64,000 nucleotides of DNA from Hydrogenimonas cancrithermarum (lineage in GTDB: Bacteria; Campylobacterota; Campylobacteria; Campylobacterales; Hydrogenimonadaceae): positions 2,096,501-2,160,500 of the forward strand of contig NZ_AP027370.1 of NCBI RefSeq assembly GCF_030296055.1, read 5' to 3'. The position numbers and the translations under genes were made by a program. Position 1 is the stretch's first letter. Every line of letters begins with the position of its first letter. Below are positions 22,037-30,413 of the stretch, one piece after another. The notes below the pieces were generated by a model that saw only the letters and a program-made list of their open reading frames with translations, had not been told where the DNA came from and made no database searches.

Positions 22037-22249
22037 TTGGCAAAAGGTTTGGATTTTGAAGAGAAGGTCGAAGCGGCGAAAAAGATCATGGAACAGTTGA
22101 TGGATCCGGAAATTCCTTTGGAGAAAAGCGTAAAGCTTTACAAAGAGGGGATGAAACTGCTCAAAGAGGCCGGAAAGATTCTCGAAGATGCAAAGATCGA
22201 AATCGAGACGATCGAAAAAGAGCAGATCGATCCGGAGGAGTTGTTATGA
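22037..22249 (+). CDS. xseB: Exodeoxyribonuclease VII small subunit
   Basis: Small helical subunit of ExoVII, which binds many copies to XseA for single-strand DNA degradation. 70 residues from TTG at 22037, chosen because AAAAAGGAG stands 6 bases upstream; a TTG at 22001 would add 12 odd residues. LDFEEKVEAAKKIMEQL and LEKSVKLYKEGMKLLK are the typical two-helix pattern. The stop overlaps the start of the next gene (ATGA). Confidence 0.93.
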   Translation: MAKGLDFEEKVEAAKKIMEQLMDPEIPLEKSVKLYKEGMKLLKEAGKILEDAKIEIETIEKEQIDPEELL

Positions 22250-23043
22250 TCAATCTTGCTGCCCTTCAGATGCCGACACAGGGGATGAGTCCCAATGCGC
22301 TCGACCACTACTTCAAGACGGCAAAGGCCAAAGATACGAAGTTGATACTGCTTGGCGAATATGTTCTCAACCACTTTTTCAAAGAGCTCGAAAAGATGCC
22401 GGTGAACATGATCAAGGATCAAAGCGACCACCATCTGGCGATGATCAAAGCGTTGAGCAAAAAATATGAAATGGTCGTTGTGGCACCGCTGATTCAGGTC
22501 AAGAACAAAGTGTGCTACAAAACGATCGTCAAAGTGACGCCCAAGACGACCCATACCTATTATCAGCAGATACTCATCGACTATGGCCACTGGGACGAGG
22601 CGAAATTTTTCGCCAATGAAATCAAGCCGCTTGAAGATCCGATGGTATTTGCCCATGAAGGTGTGAGATTCGGTGTCATCGGAGGGTTTGAAATCCATTT
22701 CAACTGGTTTTTCGACCGTCTCAATGCACGGGATGTCGATGTGCTTCTTCTTCCGACCGCTGCGACTTTCGAATCACACAATCGCTGGCGGGAGATTCTA
22801 AAAACTCGTGCCTTTTTGCACAACATCTACATTTTGCGAGCCAACCGCGTCGGGGAATATCTCGACAATGAGGTCAAATGGAAGTTCTACGGCGATTCGA
22901 TGTTGATAACCCCGGTCGGAGAGGTTGAAAGCGTGCTCGAAGACAAGGAGTCGCTGATGGTCGCTACGGTCGATCGGAAAGAGGTTCGTGAAGCCAAGAG
23001 GCTATGGGGATTCGAAAAACAGCTCAAAAAGCGTCAAAATTAG
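22246..23043 (+). CDS. Nitrilase-superfamily protein lacking the catalytic Cys
   Basis: 265 residues with the carbon-nitrogen hydrolase fold: an N-terminal AALQMPTQG strand, a Glu in LLGEYVL at the catalytic-Glu position, and VDVLLLPTAATFESHNRWREIL near 165-185. In the nucleophile strand, where active members read GxxICYD, this protein reads FGVIGGFEIHF, with Gly147 in place of Cys. The catalytic Lys position (YYQQILI) also looks like Gln. By eye it is therefore a pseudoenzyme or has a changed chemistry. It is translationally coupled to xseB (ATGA overlap). It is intact, with no signs of decay, so the loss seems selected. Confidence 0.85.
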   Translation: MINLAALQMPTQGMSPNALDHYFKTAKAKDTKLILLGEYVLNHFFKELEKMPVNMIKDQSDHHLAMIKALSKKYEMVVVAPLIQVKNKVCYKTIVKVTPKTTHTYYQQILIDYGHWDEAKFFANEIKPLEDPMVFAHEGVRFGVIGGFEIHFNWFFDRLNARDVDVLLLPTAATFESHNRWREILKTRAFLHNIYILRANRVGEYLDNEVKWKFYGDSMLITPVGEVESVLEDKESLMVATVDRKEVREAKRLWGFEKQLKKRQN

Positions 23044-23090
23044 AATTTATTATATGATATAATCTCCCTAAAAAGTTGGAGACTCTCTGT

Positions 23091-23768
23091 ATGGAAGCGT
23101 ATTATCACTACTTCAATCGGCAGGTGATGCTTTGGGGCGAAGAGACCCAGGCGAATCTACAAAATAAAAAGATCGCCATTATCGGTTCAGGGGGGTTGGG
23201 AAGTTCTTTGGCCATTGCACTGGGGGCGAGTGGAATCGGCCACATCGACCTTGTCGATTTCGATGAGGTTTCAGTACATAATATTCACAGGCAGATCGCT
23301 TTCAGTGTAGGTGACGAGGGGAAATACAAAGCCGAAGTGGCAGCGGAACTGGTTATGAGGCGTTGTCCTTTCGTCGAAGCAACGCCTTTTGTCATGCGGT
23401 TTGACGAGTTTGCCAAAGAGAGAGGCTCTTACGATCTGCTGCTCGATGCGACAGACAACCTTCCAAGCCGTGCCCAAATCGATGCCTACGCCAAACAGAT
23501 CGGCTCTCCATGGATCTACGGTTCCGTCGAAGCGTTCAATGGGCAGGTCTGTTTTATCGACCGAAGCAGTTTCGATGCTTTCAAGATCATGGAGCGCCAG
23601 CCGGCCGGGATCGCCGCGCCGATCGTCATGCATATCGCTTCGCTTCAGGCGAATCTCGCATTGCGCTATCTTGCGGGACAAACAGTGAAAAAAGATTTGC
23701 TCTACTATCTCTATTTCAACGAGGAAGGGGAGCTGATAACCCAGAAGTTCAAGATGCCGACGCGTTGA
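23091..23768 (+). CDS. ThiF/MoeB/HesA-type adenylyltransferase
   Basis: E1-like enzyme that would adenylate the C-terminus of a ubiquitin-like sulfur carrier (ThiS, MoaD) or a related substrate. 225 residues from ATG 23091 (TTGGAG upstream). Nucleotide site GSGGLGSSLAIALG, DLVDFDEVSVHNIHRQ with the Arg finger, and LLDATDN with the Mg Asp. The CxxC zinc pairs of MoeB/ThiF are absent and there is no rhodanese domain, so it is a short form. A TATAAT box is at 23058-23063. No carrier protein gene is adjacent, so the pathway is undecided. Confidence 0.85.
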   Translation: MEAYYHYFNRQVMLWGEETQANLQNKKIAIIGSGGLGSSLAIALGASGIGHIDLVDFDEVSVHNIHRQIAFSVGDEGKYKAEVAAELVMRRCPFVEATPFVMRFDEFAKERGSYDLLLDATDNLPSRAQIDAYAKQIGSPWIYGSVEAFNGQVCFIDRSSFDAFKIMERQPAGIAAPIVMHIASLQANLALRYLAGQTVKKDLLYYLYFNEEGELITQKFKMPTR

Positions 23769-23779
23769 TGCGCGGCATC
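23753..23779. terminator. Bidirectional hairpin between thiF-like gene and pit
   Basis: GATGCCG/CGGCATC with inner CGC/GCG (one bulge) and a 6-base loop; it overlaps the stop of the thiF-like gene and lies 4 bases from the stop of the convergent phosphate transporter gene. Confidence 0.5.
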
Positions 23780-23782
23780 TGA

Positions 23783-25366
23783 TCAGACCATTATTCCTTT
23801 GATGACGAAGAAGATGATGGCAGAGAGTACGGCAGCTGCGGGGACGGTTACGACCCAGGCCGCAACGATTTTCTTAAGGGCGTTTCGCTGAACGTATTTT
23901 GTCTTGTAGACGGTTTTGAGCGCTTTGTTCTCTTTTTTGATCTCTTTTTCATGCATCCCTATCAACTCGAAAAGATGAACGATGCGTTCATAGTCCTGCT
24001 GGGTTTTGACGGTTTTCGCTTCCAATGTAGTTAGCTCGGTTTTAAACGCGTCGAGTCTTCTTTTCAGCTCCTCCAGCTTCTCTTTTTCCTCTTTGATACG
24101 ATACTCGAGCCGCTGAGTCCTGTCGAGCCATTCACGCAGAAAACCGACACCGAAGACACCCCCGAGCGCGATGTGTGTCGAGCTGACCGGCAGGCCGAGC
24201 TGTGATGCGATGATGACGGTGATCGCCGCTGCCAGTGCAATCGAAAAGGCACGGATCTGGTCGAGCTCGGTAATTTCGCTTCCGACCGTTTTGATCAGTT
24301 TCGGACCGTAGAGTGCAAGACCGAGCGAGATACCGATGGCACCTATGACCATGACCCAGAGAGGAATCGCCGCTTTGGTCGAAATCGTGGCGTGCGTCAA
24401 CGCGTCATAGATTCCTGCGAGCGGGCCGACGGCGTTGGCCACATCGTTCGCTCCGTGTGCGAAGCTTAGAAGGGCTGCCGCGAAGATGAGCGGAATGGTA
24501 AAGAGGCGGTTGACGCTGCTTCGTTCGTTATTCAGTTTATGGGCGTGTCGCACAATGGCCGATTTGACCAGAACGAAAATAACCACCGCTCCGACAAGGC
24601 CGATACCTGCCGCTGTCGGAAAACCGAGCTTGATGATATGTTTGATTCCTTTGAGGATGACATAGGTGATGAACGCCCAGCCCATGACCGCCACATAGAG
24701 TGGCACCATTTTCATCGCCGCCTCTTTGGTATCATCTTTGTAGATGATCGTCTTTTTGATCGCGTAGAGAAAGCCTGCCGCGATGACACCGCCGAGTATA
24801 GGAGAGATGACCCAGCTTGCAGCGATTTTCCCCATGGTCCCCCATGCTACGATACTGAAGGTTCCCGCTGCAGCGATTCCGCCTCCCATAACGCCTCCGA
24901 CGATGGAGTGGGTCGTGGAGACGGGTGCTTTAAGATAGGTTGCGAGGTTGAGCCACAGTGCCGCTGCGAGCAGTGCGGCCGTCATGGCCCAGACGAAATA
25001 CTCCGGATGGGTGAACGCTGCCGGGTCGATGATCCCTTTTTTTATGGTACCGGTTACATCAGCACCGGCTATGAGCGCACCGGCCGACTCGAAAACGGCT
25101 GCGATAAGAATGGCCCCTACCATTGTCAGCGCTTTGGATCCGACCGCCGGTCCGACGTTGTTCGCGACGTCGTTGGCCCCGATGTTCATCGCCATATAGG
25201 CACCGAAGACCGCTGCGACGGCGAGGAATGGGTTGCCTGGAATTTTATCCCATGTCGCAAGCAGAACGATCGCCATGAAGACGAGGGAGAGCCCCAGGCG
25301 AAGAAAATCGGTCTGGGATTTCTTCGCCGCCTTTTTCTGCATTTTTTCGAATGTGTTGATCTCCAT
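23783..25366 (-). CDS. PiT-family inorganic phosphate transporter
   Basis: Low-affinity phosphate (metal-phosphate) symporter of the inner membrane. 527 residues from the ATG at 25366 (MEINTFEKM, with AAAGGCAATCG upstream). It carries the two family signature repeats, GANDVANNVGPAVGSKAL near the N-terminus and GANDVANAVGPLAG near the middle, and PVSTTHSIVGGVMGGG and PVSSTHIALGGVFGVG. Between the last spans, a soluble coiled coil of about 100 residues (KEEKEKLEELKRRLDAFK region, roughly 415-500) precedes a final C-terminal span, an extension not in the shortest family members. It has no Pho box and is separated from the pst genes by the histone-like gene. Confidence 0.93.
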   Translation of the reverse strand: MEINTFEKMQKKAAKKSQTDFLRLGLSLVFMAIVLLATWDKIPGNPFLAVAAVFGAYMAMNIGANDVANNVGPAVGSKALTMVGAILIAAVFESAGALIAGADVTGTIKKGIIDPAAFTHPEYFVWAMTAALLAAALWLNLATYLKAPVSTTHSIVGGVMGGGIAAAGTFSIVAWGTMGKIAASWVISPILGGVIAAGFLYAIKKTIIYKDDTKEAAMKMVPLYVAVMGWAFITYVILKGIKHIIKLGFPTAAGIGLVGAVVIFVLVKSAIVRHAHKLNNERSSVNRLFTIPLIFAAALLSFAHGANDVANAVGPLAGIYDALTHATISTKAAIPLWVMVIGAIGISLGLALYGPKLIKTVGSEITELDQIRAFSIALAAAITVIIASQLGLPVSSTHIALGGVFGVGFLREWLDRTQRLEYRIKEEKEKLEELKRRLDAFKTELTTLEAKTVKTQQDYERIVHLFELIGMHEKEIKKENKALKTVYKTKYVQRNALKKIVAAWVVTVPAAAVLSAIIFFVIKGIMV

Positions 25367-25461
25367 TTCGATTGCCTTTTCAAGAAATATCACAGAATGG
25401 TAACAAAGTGTTCATTAAATATTTCAACAATGATGGAAAGCTCCTGCTTCCAAACAGGTTT

Positions 25462-25490
25462 TTGACATTATTGTTGCAAACGTATATAAT
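25462..25490 (+). promoter_or_regulatory. Consensus sigma-70 promoter
   Basis: TTGACA at 25462-25467, exactly 17 bases, then TATAAT at 25485-25490. A perfect match to the housekeeping consensus, about 57 bases before the start of the lysine-rich protein gene. It suggests strong constitutive transcription. Confidence 0.85.
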
Positions 25491-25546
25491 CTTTATAGTT
25501 TATTACTGAAATTTGTAGTAAATAATATCCAACCAAGGAACCACCT

Positions 25547-25747
25547 ATGGCAAAAACACTCAAGAAAAAAGCGGTTAAAAAAATCGTCGCGAAAGCGGCA
25601 AAAAAAGCGGTGGCGAAAAAAATCATCAAGAAAAAAGCTGCCGGCAAGATCACGAAAAAAGTGCTCAAACGTGTTTTGAAGAAGAAGCCTTCGAAAGTCA
25701 AATCTGTAAAGAAGATCGCGAAAAAAGCGATTGAAAAAGCCGTGTAG
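25547..25747 (+). CDS. Lysine/alanine-rich histone H1-like protein
   Basis: 66-residue protein of almost only Lys, Ala, Val and Ile, with repeats such as VKKIVAKAAKKAV and KKVLKRVLKKKPSK. There are no acidic residues except one Glu near the end, so it is extremely basic. It resembles the C-terminal tails of histone H1-like bacterial proteins and would bind DNA or RNA by charge. AAGGAACC ribosome site 8 bases before the ATG and a perfect sigma-70 promoter upstream argue for high expression. It is not linked to a known operon. Alternative: a ribosome- or polyphosphate-associated basic peptide, which is attractive because the surrounding genes handle phosphate. Confidence 0.8.
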   Translation: MAKTLKKKAVKKIVAKAAKKAVAKKIIKKKAAGKITKKVLKRVLKKKPSKVKSVKKIAKKAIEKAV

Positions 25748-25922
25748 TTCCGAAAGGCTCGTTTCATCGAGGGGGTCTTAAATCGAGTCTGCCAATCGAT
25801 GCGTATCTTCTTGCATGGTACACCTTCGTTGTCGTATTGACACAAATGAGTGCAGAGTATAAGGCCGGTTTGACGTTTAGCTGACGATATCGAAGATGGC
25901 GGGTATATACGAAACATATTAC

Positions 25923-26708
25923 TTATCCGAATTTTCCGGTGATGTACTGCTCGGTCATCTCCTCTTTCGGGGTGATGAATAGCTCTTCGGTGACGCCCAG
26001 TTCGATGAGATCGCCCAGATACATGAAGGCGGTGTAGTCGCTGACACGGGCTGCCTGCTGCATGTTGTGGGTGACGATGATGATGGTTACCTTCTCTTTG
26101 AGTTTGATGATCAGCTCTTCGATCGCCTGGGTCGAGATGGGGTCGAGCGCCGAGGTGGGCTCGTCGAAGAGGAGTACTTCCGGTTCGACGGCGACGGCAC
26201 GCGCGATACATAGACGCTGCTGCTGGCCACCCGAGAGTGCGGTACCCGAACTCTTGAGACGGCCGCCCACCTCTTTCCAGAGTGCGGCGTCCTTGAGTGC
26301 CTGCTCGACACGGCCGTCGAGTTCGCTTTTTGACTTGATGCCCTGCAGGCGCAGTCCGTAGGCGACATTGTCGTAGATGCTCATCGGGAACGGTGTCGGT
26401 TTTTGAAAAATCATCCCGATCTGTGTGCGTAGCTTGATGAGATCCTCTTTTTTGCTCAGGATGTTGCGACCTTCAAAAAGGATTTCCCCCTCGTACCGGT
26501 TGCCGGGGTAGAGGTCGTGCATCCGGTTGAAACAGCGCAGCAGGGTCGTTTTTCCGCAACCGCTCGGGCCGATGAGCGCGGTGACAGCCCCTTTGCCGAT
26601 CGGCATGTTGATCTTCTTGAGGTTGGGTGTGTCGACACCGGCATAGTAGAAGCTGAAATCTTTCACTTCGATAATGTGCTCGTGCATGACTTCACAAATG
26701 GTTGGCAT
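25923..26708 (-). CDS. pstB: Phosphate ABC transporter ATP-binding protein
   Basis: Cytoplasmic ATPase of the high-affinity phosphate importer PstSCAB. 261 residues. Walker [11 protein letters not shown]-loop in [10 protein letters not shown], signature ALSGGQQQR, Walker [12 protein letters not shown] and the switch His in [11 protein letters not shown]. The ATG at 26708 has AAAAAGGAAACC upstream. Last gene of pstCAB. It is 133 bases from pstA, unusual because pstA and pstB normally almost touch; the spacer carries a duplicated junction (see repeats). Confidence 0.97.
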   Translation of the reverse strand: MPTICEVMHEHIIEVKDFSFYYAGVDTPNLKKINMPIGKGAVTALIGPSGCGKTTLLRCFNRMHDLYPGNRYEGEILFEGRNILSKKEDLIKLRTQIGMIFQKPTPFPMSIYDNVAYGLRLQGIKSKSELDGRVEQALKDAALWKEVGGRLKSSGTALSGGQQQRLCIARAVAVEPEVLLFDEPTSALDPISTQAIEELIIKLKEKVTIIIVTHNMQQAARVSDYTAFMYLGDLIELGVTEELFITPKEEMTEQYITGKFG

Positions 26709-26724
26709 CAGCGGTTTCCTTTTT
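26704..26724. repeat. 21-bp direct repeat, pstB-side copy
   Basis: Identical to 26838-26858. It contains the pstB ribosome site and start codon. Confidence 0.85.
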
Positions 26725-26760
26725 GGGTTTTTCTAAAAATAGCGCGGTTCATCTGCGCGT

Positions 26761-26820
26761 GGGCTCGCTGCCGAAGCGAACACAGTGTCAACGTAGCTTG
26801 ACGGGCTTTGCTCGTCAAGC
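26761..26820. repeat. Structured spacer element A (pstA-pstB)
   Basis: Contains a strong hairpin at 26797-26819 (CTTGACGGGC/GCTCGTCAAG around TTT) preceded by CACAGTGT and CGTAG. It is similar to the spacer downstream of pstS at about 31670-31726 (same CACAGTG, GTAG and CGGGCTTTGCCCG order), so the two look like copies of one dispersed element. Confidence 0.5.
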
Positions 26821-26837
26821 GTATCTCCTGAAGGTTC

Positions 26838-26858
26838 GGCATCAGCGGTTTCCTTTTT
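26838..26858. repeat. 21-bp direct repeat, pstA-side copy
   Basis: Covers the last codons and stop of pstA with the ribosome-site-like AAGGAAACC and an ATG that opens a short frame. It is a duplicate of the segment in front of pstB. Confidence 0.85.
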
Positions 26859-27690
26859 TGGTTCTGGTAATGAGACGTCCGATAATGTTGGCGCCCAGGA
26901 CGAAAAGGGCGAGGATGAGGGCGGCAGCCCACCCCTGGTCGATCCAGTCGTCGTAGGGACTGGTGGCGTAGTTGAACATTGTCACCGTCAACGAAGCGAT
27001 CGGCTGGGTGAGGTCGGTCGAATAGAAGTTGTTCGAAAAGCTCGTAAACAGCAGTGGCGCCGTTTCGCCGGCGATACGGGCGACGGAAAGCAGAATCCCC
27101 GTAAGCATACCCGTCTTGGCCCCTCGATACACCACCTGGATGATCACTTTGTATTTCGGTGCACCCAGTGCAATGGCCGCTTCACGTAGACTGCCGGGGA
27201 CAAGCTGCAGCATATCGTCGGTCGTTCGCAGAACGATGGGCACCATCATCACTGTCAGTGCCGCGATGCCGGCCCATCCGCTGAAATGGCCGATGGGCTC
27301 GACCAGAATGGCGTAGACGAAAGCGCCGATAACGATGCTCGGCGTACTCATCATGATGTCGGAGATGTCGCGGATGAGTCGCGCGAGCCTGCTCTTCTTG
27401 CCGCCGTATTCGCTGAGATACGTGCCGGCGAGCACGCCGACAGGTACGCCGATGAATGAAGCGCCGAGGACGAGCATCAGCTGTCCGACGAGGGCGTTTC
27501 TAAGACCGCTCGGTTCACGGCCCGGAGGTGCCATGTCGTAAGTGAAGATATCGAGATTCAGCGCCGTGAACCCTTTGTAGAGCAGTACGCCGATGATCCA
27601 GAACAAAAAGAGCATACCGGCGAGTGCGGCAGCCGTTGAGAGGAGCATGATGATTTTGTTGACGAGAATGCGTCGTTCCTGTCGTGTCAT
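26842..27690 (-). CDS. pstA: Phosphate ABC transporter permease
   Basis: Inner-membrane permease of the Pst importer, 282 residues, six predicted spans. The EAA-type cytoplasmic loop (REAAIALGAPKYKVI) contacts PstB; GVPVGVLAGTYLSEYG is typical of PstA. The start ATG overlaps the pstC stop (ATGA at 27687-27690), so the two are translationally coupled. Confidence 0.96.
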   Translation of the reverse strand: MTRQERRILVNKIIMLLSTAAALAGMLFLFWIIGVLLYKGFTALNLDIFTYDMAPPGREPSGLRNALVGQLMLVLGASFIGVPVGVLAGTYLSEYGGKKSRLARLIRDISDIMMSTPSIVIGAFVYAILVEPIGHFSGWAGIAALTVMMVPIVLRTTDDMLQLVPGSLREAAIALGAPKYKVIIQVVYRGAKTGMLTGILLSVARIAGETAPLLFTSFSNNFYSTDLTQPIASLTVTMFNYATSPYDDWIDQGWAAALILALFVLGANIIGRLITRTKKGNR

Positions 27691-28550
27691 ACGCGCTGCT
27701 CCTGAAGGTTTCTCAGAAACCAGAATTTCGCCACGGCGATGACGGTGAAGCTGATGACCAGCAAGATGAGCGCCAGGTAGAAGAGGCTCGAGTAGTAGAG
27801 GTCGGTGTCGGCCTCGGTGAACTCGTTGGCCAGCGTGACTGGGATACTCGTGGCCGGTTTGAAGATGGAGTCGGGAATTTTGTGGGCGTTCCCCATGACG
27901 AAGGTGACGGCCATCGTTTCGCCGATGGCGCGGCCGAGGGCGAGGATGATGGAACCGATGATGCCGCTCTTGACGTAGGGGATGACGACATCTTTGAGCA
28001 CCTCCCAGCGTGTCGCACCCATGCCGTAGGCCGATTCTTTGAGAATCGGGGGCGTCGTCTTCATCGCGTCGCGTGTAATGGCGGCCATGAAGGGAAGGAT
28101 CATGATCGAAAGCACGAATCCGGCCGTCGCCAGTCCCAGACCGTTGCCGCCCCAGATGTCACGCAGAATGGGAGCGAGGTAGAAAAGTCCCCACATGCCG
28201 TAGATGATGGAGGGGATGGCGGCGAGCAGTTCGATCGCCATTCCGACAACGGCGGCGATCCACGGCGGTGCGAGCTCGCTCAGAAAAATCGCGATGCCGA
28301 TGGCGACAGGCGTGGCGATGAGCATTGCGATAATCGTCGATACGATCGAGCCGTAGATCGCCGGATAGCCACCGAAGATATCCATGTTCGGCGCCCACTT
28401 GCTGTTGGTGATGAATTGCAGTCCGAATGCGTCGATGGCGGGTTTGGCTTCGTTGAAGAGGACGAAGAAAAGTGCCGCGAGGACGATCAGTACCGAGATT
28501 GCGAAGAAGCGGGTCGTGTTGTGGAAGACGGTGTCGAGGGTCCGGTTCAC
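27687..28550 (-). CDS. pstC: Phosphate ABC transporter permease
   Basis: Inner-membrane partner of PstA, 287 residues with six predicted spans. PstC features: GTIYGSIVSTIIA-like region (YPAIYGSIVSTIIA), the loop ESAYGMGATRWEVL with EAA-like character, and GRAIGETMAVTFVMGN. It is the first gene of pstCAB and has its own Pho-box promoter at 28582-28613, about 30 bases upstream of the start, so the transporter core is transcribed separately from pstS. Confidence 0.96.
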   Translation of the reverse strand: MNRTLDTVFHNTTRFFAISVLIVLAALFFVLFNEAKPAIDAFGLQFITNSKWAPNMDIFGGYPAIYGSIVSTIIAMLIATPVAIGIAIFLSELAPPWIAAVVGMAIELLAAIPSIIYGMWGLFYLAPILRDIWGGNGLGLATAGFVLSIMILPFMAAITRDAMKTTPPILKESAYGMGATRWEVLKDVVIPYVKSGIIGSIILALGRAIGETMAVTFVMGNAHKIPDSIFKPATSIPVTLANEFTEADTDLYYSSLFYLALILLVISFTVIAVAKFWFLRNLQEQRV

Positions 28551-28581
28551 ACTCTTTCCTTTGGGGTGAATAATATGAGCG

Positions 28582-28613
28582 ATTATAGATGCGTTCGGTT
28601 ACAAAATTGTTAC
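28582..28613 (-). promoter_or_regulatory. Pho-box promoter of pstC
   Basis: Read on the minus strand: GTAAC, six bases, GTAAC, ten bases, TATAAT. The direct repeats (11-base period) take the place of the -35 box, as in PhoB-class promoters. The same spacing recurs before the porin at 30167 and before pstS. Confidence 0.75.
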
Positions 28614-28689
28614 ATTGCAACGATGCGCAAATGCGGCGGCTGAAAAGCCGCCTTCGTCAGGGAGTAGATATGAAATTTGCAAGCTTTTT

Positions 28690-28713
28690 GAGCCCTCCGG
28701 GGGAAGAGGGCTC
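28690..28713 (-). terminator. Hairpin downstream of porin 1
   Basis: GAGCCCTC/GAGGGCTC, 8-bp stem, 8-base loop, within the porin-pstC spacer. Two more stems flank it (28632-28651 with a GAAA loop, and 28730-28747). The surrounding sequence resembles the spacer after porin 2 (30316-30398). Confidence 0.5.
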
Positions 28714-28775
28714 GGTCAAGCCGGCAGAGCCGGGAGGAAAATCCCGGTTTGACAATGTGCAGTTTTTATATAGAA

Positions 28776-30167
28776 TTAGAAAAACCATTGTGTCGTCAAT
28801 TTCAGACGCTCTTCCGTTTTGTCGCCAATGTTGACATCGTATTCGTCTTTTTGATAGGAAAGTCCGACTTTGGTGCTGTTGCCGCGAAGATACCAGTTGA
28901 CCCCTATGATTTTCGATGTCAGGTCGTAACCGCTGGCGTCTTCCCACTTGTCCCAACTTTCATAGCGTGCGAACGGCGCGATATAGTAGAGGTCTTTAAA
29001 GAGATATTCGCCTTTGACATACCAGCCATTCGATTCACCTATATCGCTTTGTCCCCATTCTTTGACGACACCGTCGAATTTGAAATATTCTGCCTGCACG
29101 AATGCACCCAGGTAGTGAGCGGACATTTCGAGGTTGAAGAGTTCATGGTCGATGGTTTGGGCGACTGTACCGTCATCATAGGAGATGTTCGGGCTTTTCC
29201 AGTAGGCGGCACCGATTTCGAAATGTTTGCCCTCCGCAAAGTATGTTTCGGTACGTTTTTTCTCTTCCCATCCGTCGAAAGGAGAGAGGACGATTTTACC
29301 GCCATAAAAGAAACTTTTCTGCGACAGGTCCCCGCTAAAGCTGTTGCCCGATGCATCTTTCAATTTTCCGGAGTAGACGCCATCACCGAATGCGAGTTGA
29401 TAGTGTACTTTTTTATTCCAGTCACCATACATTTGCGCATTCGTACCCCGTCGGTTATGGGTAATGTATTGCGCAGCTTCGTCGGCAACGTGTGGTCGGT
29501 CATAATGCAAAACGTAAGCGGATTTGACGGTTTCGGTTCTGGAAACATCGATTTTGCCACGATAAAGTTTGAAGTTGACCAATGATGTATCGAATGGTTT
29601 TTTGATTTTCAAGTAGGCGTCACCCACATTGAACTCTTGCTCGCCCTTGTCGGCATAGTTGGCTTTGTCGTTACGGACATCCATCGTGAACGAGACATTT
29701 TTGGAAAATCCAACCCCAATCTCGAATCGTACCCGTCGAAGATAGGCATCCCATAGATCCGTATCCGCTTCGGTTACGTCGTTATAGTCGGTTTGACGAT
29801 TTTCGAAAGTGCCTTGCAGTCGTACACCGAGTTTGACCCACATATCGGGATTGTCGAATGCACGAATTTTCATGTTCGGACCTGTCTGTTTGCCAAGAAG
29901 GAAATCCGGCGATTTTCTGTCGACAACTTTTGGAAGAACTTTTTTTATCTTCAGCTCTTTTTTCGTCGATTTCGAGAGAGTGCTCCGTTTCTCGATGATT
30001 TGCTCTTTTGCACTGACGAAATCACCGAGCTCGACGCGGTTTGCACCCGGTTTGCTGTAGATGACACCGGTTTCGGTGTCCTGATAGAGTGTAATCGCCT
30101 TGGCTGCGTTTGCACCTGAGCCAAGAGCGGCGATGGCTGCGAGAGAGAGTATCGCTTTTTTCATCAT
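28776..30167 (-). CDS. Phosphate-selective porin O/P family, porin 1
   Basis: Outer-membrane beta-barrel of 463 residues with an N-terminal signal peptide (MMKKAILSLAAIAALGSGANA). After it comes a segment shared with the neighbouring porin (ITLYQDTETG, RVELGDFVSAKE) and a short coiled-coil-like basic stretch (about 55-85), as in trimeric porins with an N-terminal helix. The rest alternates aromatic/polar strands and ends in the barrel signature TTQWFF with terminal Phe. O/P porins take up phosphate or polyphosphate; the Pho box 60 bases upstream supports phosphate. ATG 30167 has AAAGGATC upstream. Confidence 0.88.
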   Translation of the reverse strand: MMKKAILSLAAIAALGSGANAAKAITLYQDTETGVIYSKPGANRVELGDFVSAKEQIIEKRSTLSKSTKKELKIKKVLPKVVDRKSPDFLLGKQTGPNMKIRAFDNPDMWVKLGVRLQGTFENRQTDYNDVTEADTDLWDAYLRRVRFEIGVGFSKNVSFTMDVRNDKANYADKGEQEFNVGDAYLKIKKPFDTSLVNFKLYRGKIDVSRTETVKSAYVLHYDRPHVADEAAQYITHNRRGTNAQMYGDWNKKVHYQLAFGDGVYSGKLKDASGNSFSGDLSQKSFFYGGKIVLSPFDGWEEKKRTETYFAEGKHFEIGAAYWKSPNISYDDGTVAQTIDHELFNLEMSAHYLGAFVQAEYFKFDGVVKEWGQSDIGESNGWYVKGEYLFKDLYYIAPFARYESWDKWEDASGYDLTSKIIGVNWYLRGNSTKVGLSYQKDEYDVNIGDKTEERLKLTTQWFF

Positions 30168-30228
30168 GTCGATCCTTTTTGTTATAGTTGAAAGGGACAG
30201 ATGTGTAGCCCTTGAGAAAAGTTTGGTG

Positions 30229-30260
30229 ATTATAAGAGGTATTGGTTACAAGACCGTTAC
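30229..30260 (-). promoter_or_regulatory. Pho-box promoter of porin 1
   Basis: Minus strand: GTAAC-N6-GTAAC-N10-TATAAT, identical in layout to the pstC promoter. The -10 lies about 62 bases upstream of the porin start. Confidence 0.75.
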
Positions 30261-30335
30261 ATAAGAGGAGTGTCGGCAAATTCCCAGCCAAAGAGGGGCG
30301 GAGAAGTAAGAGAGAGTGGAGTTTGCGAGCTTCGC

Positions 30336-30375
30336 GAGCCTTTCGGGAGGTGCCGTCGTGCAACGCGAAAGGCTC
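30336..30375 (-). terminator. Hairpin downstream of porin 2
   Basis: GAGCCTTTCG/CGAAAGGCTC, a perfect 10-bp stem with a 20-base loop, about 40 bases after the stop of porin 2 and followed by CGCGAAGCTCG. The block is similar in order and motif to that after porin 1, suggesting gene plus 3' element duplicated together. Confidence 0.5.
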
Positions 30376-30413
30376 GGTAGAACCGGTAAAACCGGTGTCC
30401 GGAGGCTCGGCTT

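Noticed and set aside
25394-25461. Pho box in front of the PiT gene
   Set aside because: A single GTAAC-like half-site exists near 25400, but no second half-site at 11 bases and no TATAAT at the fixed distance.
26708-26932. 74-codon minus-strand frame between pstA and pstB
   Set aside because: It starts inside pstA in another frame and only reads through the duplicated junction; its Arg/Gln-rich text is not protein-like. A shorter frame from the duplicated ATG is likewise probably a by-product of the duplication.
28670-28834. Small plus-strand gene beginning at the ATG at 28671 in the porin-pstC spacer
   Set aside because: The frame runs through three hairpins and into the 3' end of the porin on the other strand; it lacks a good ribosome site and is better explained as structured spacer.
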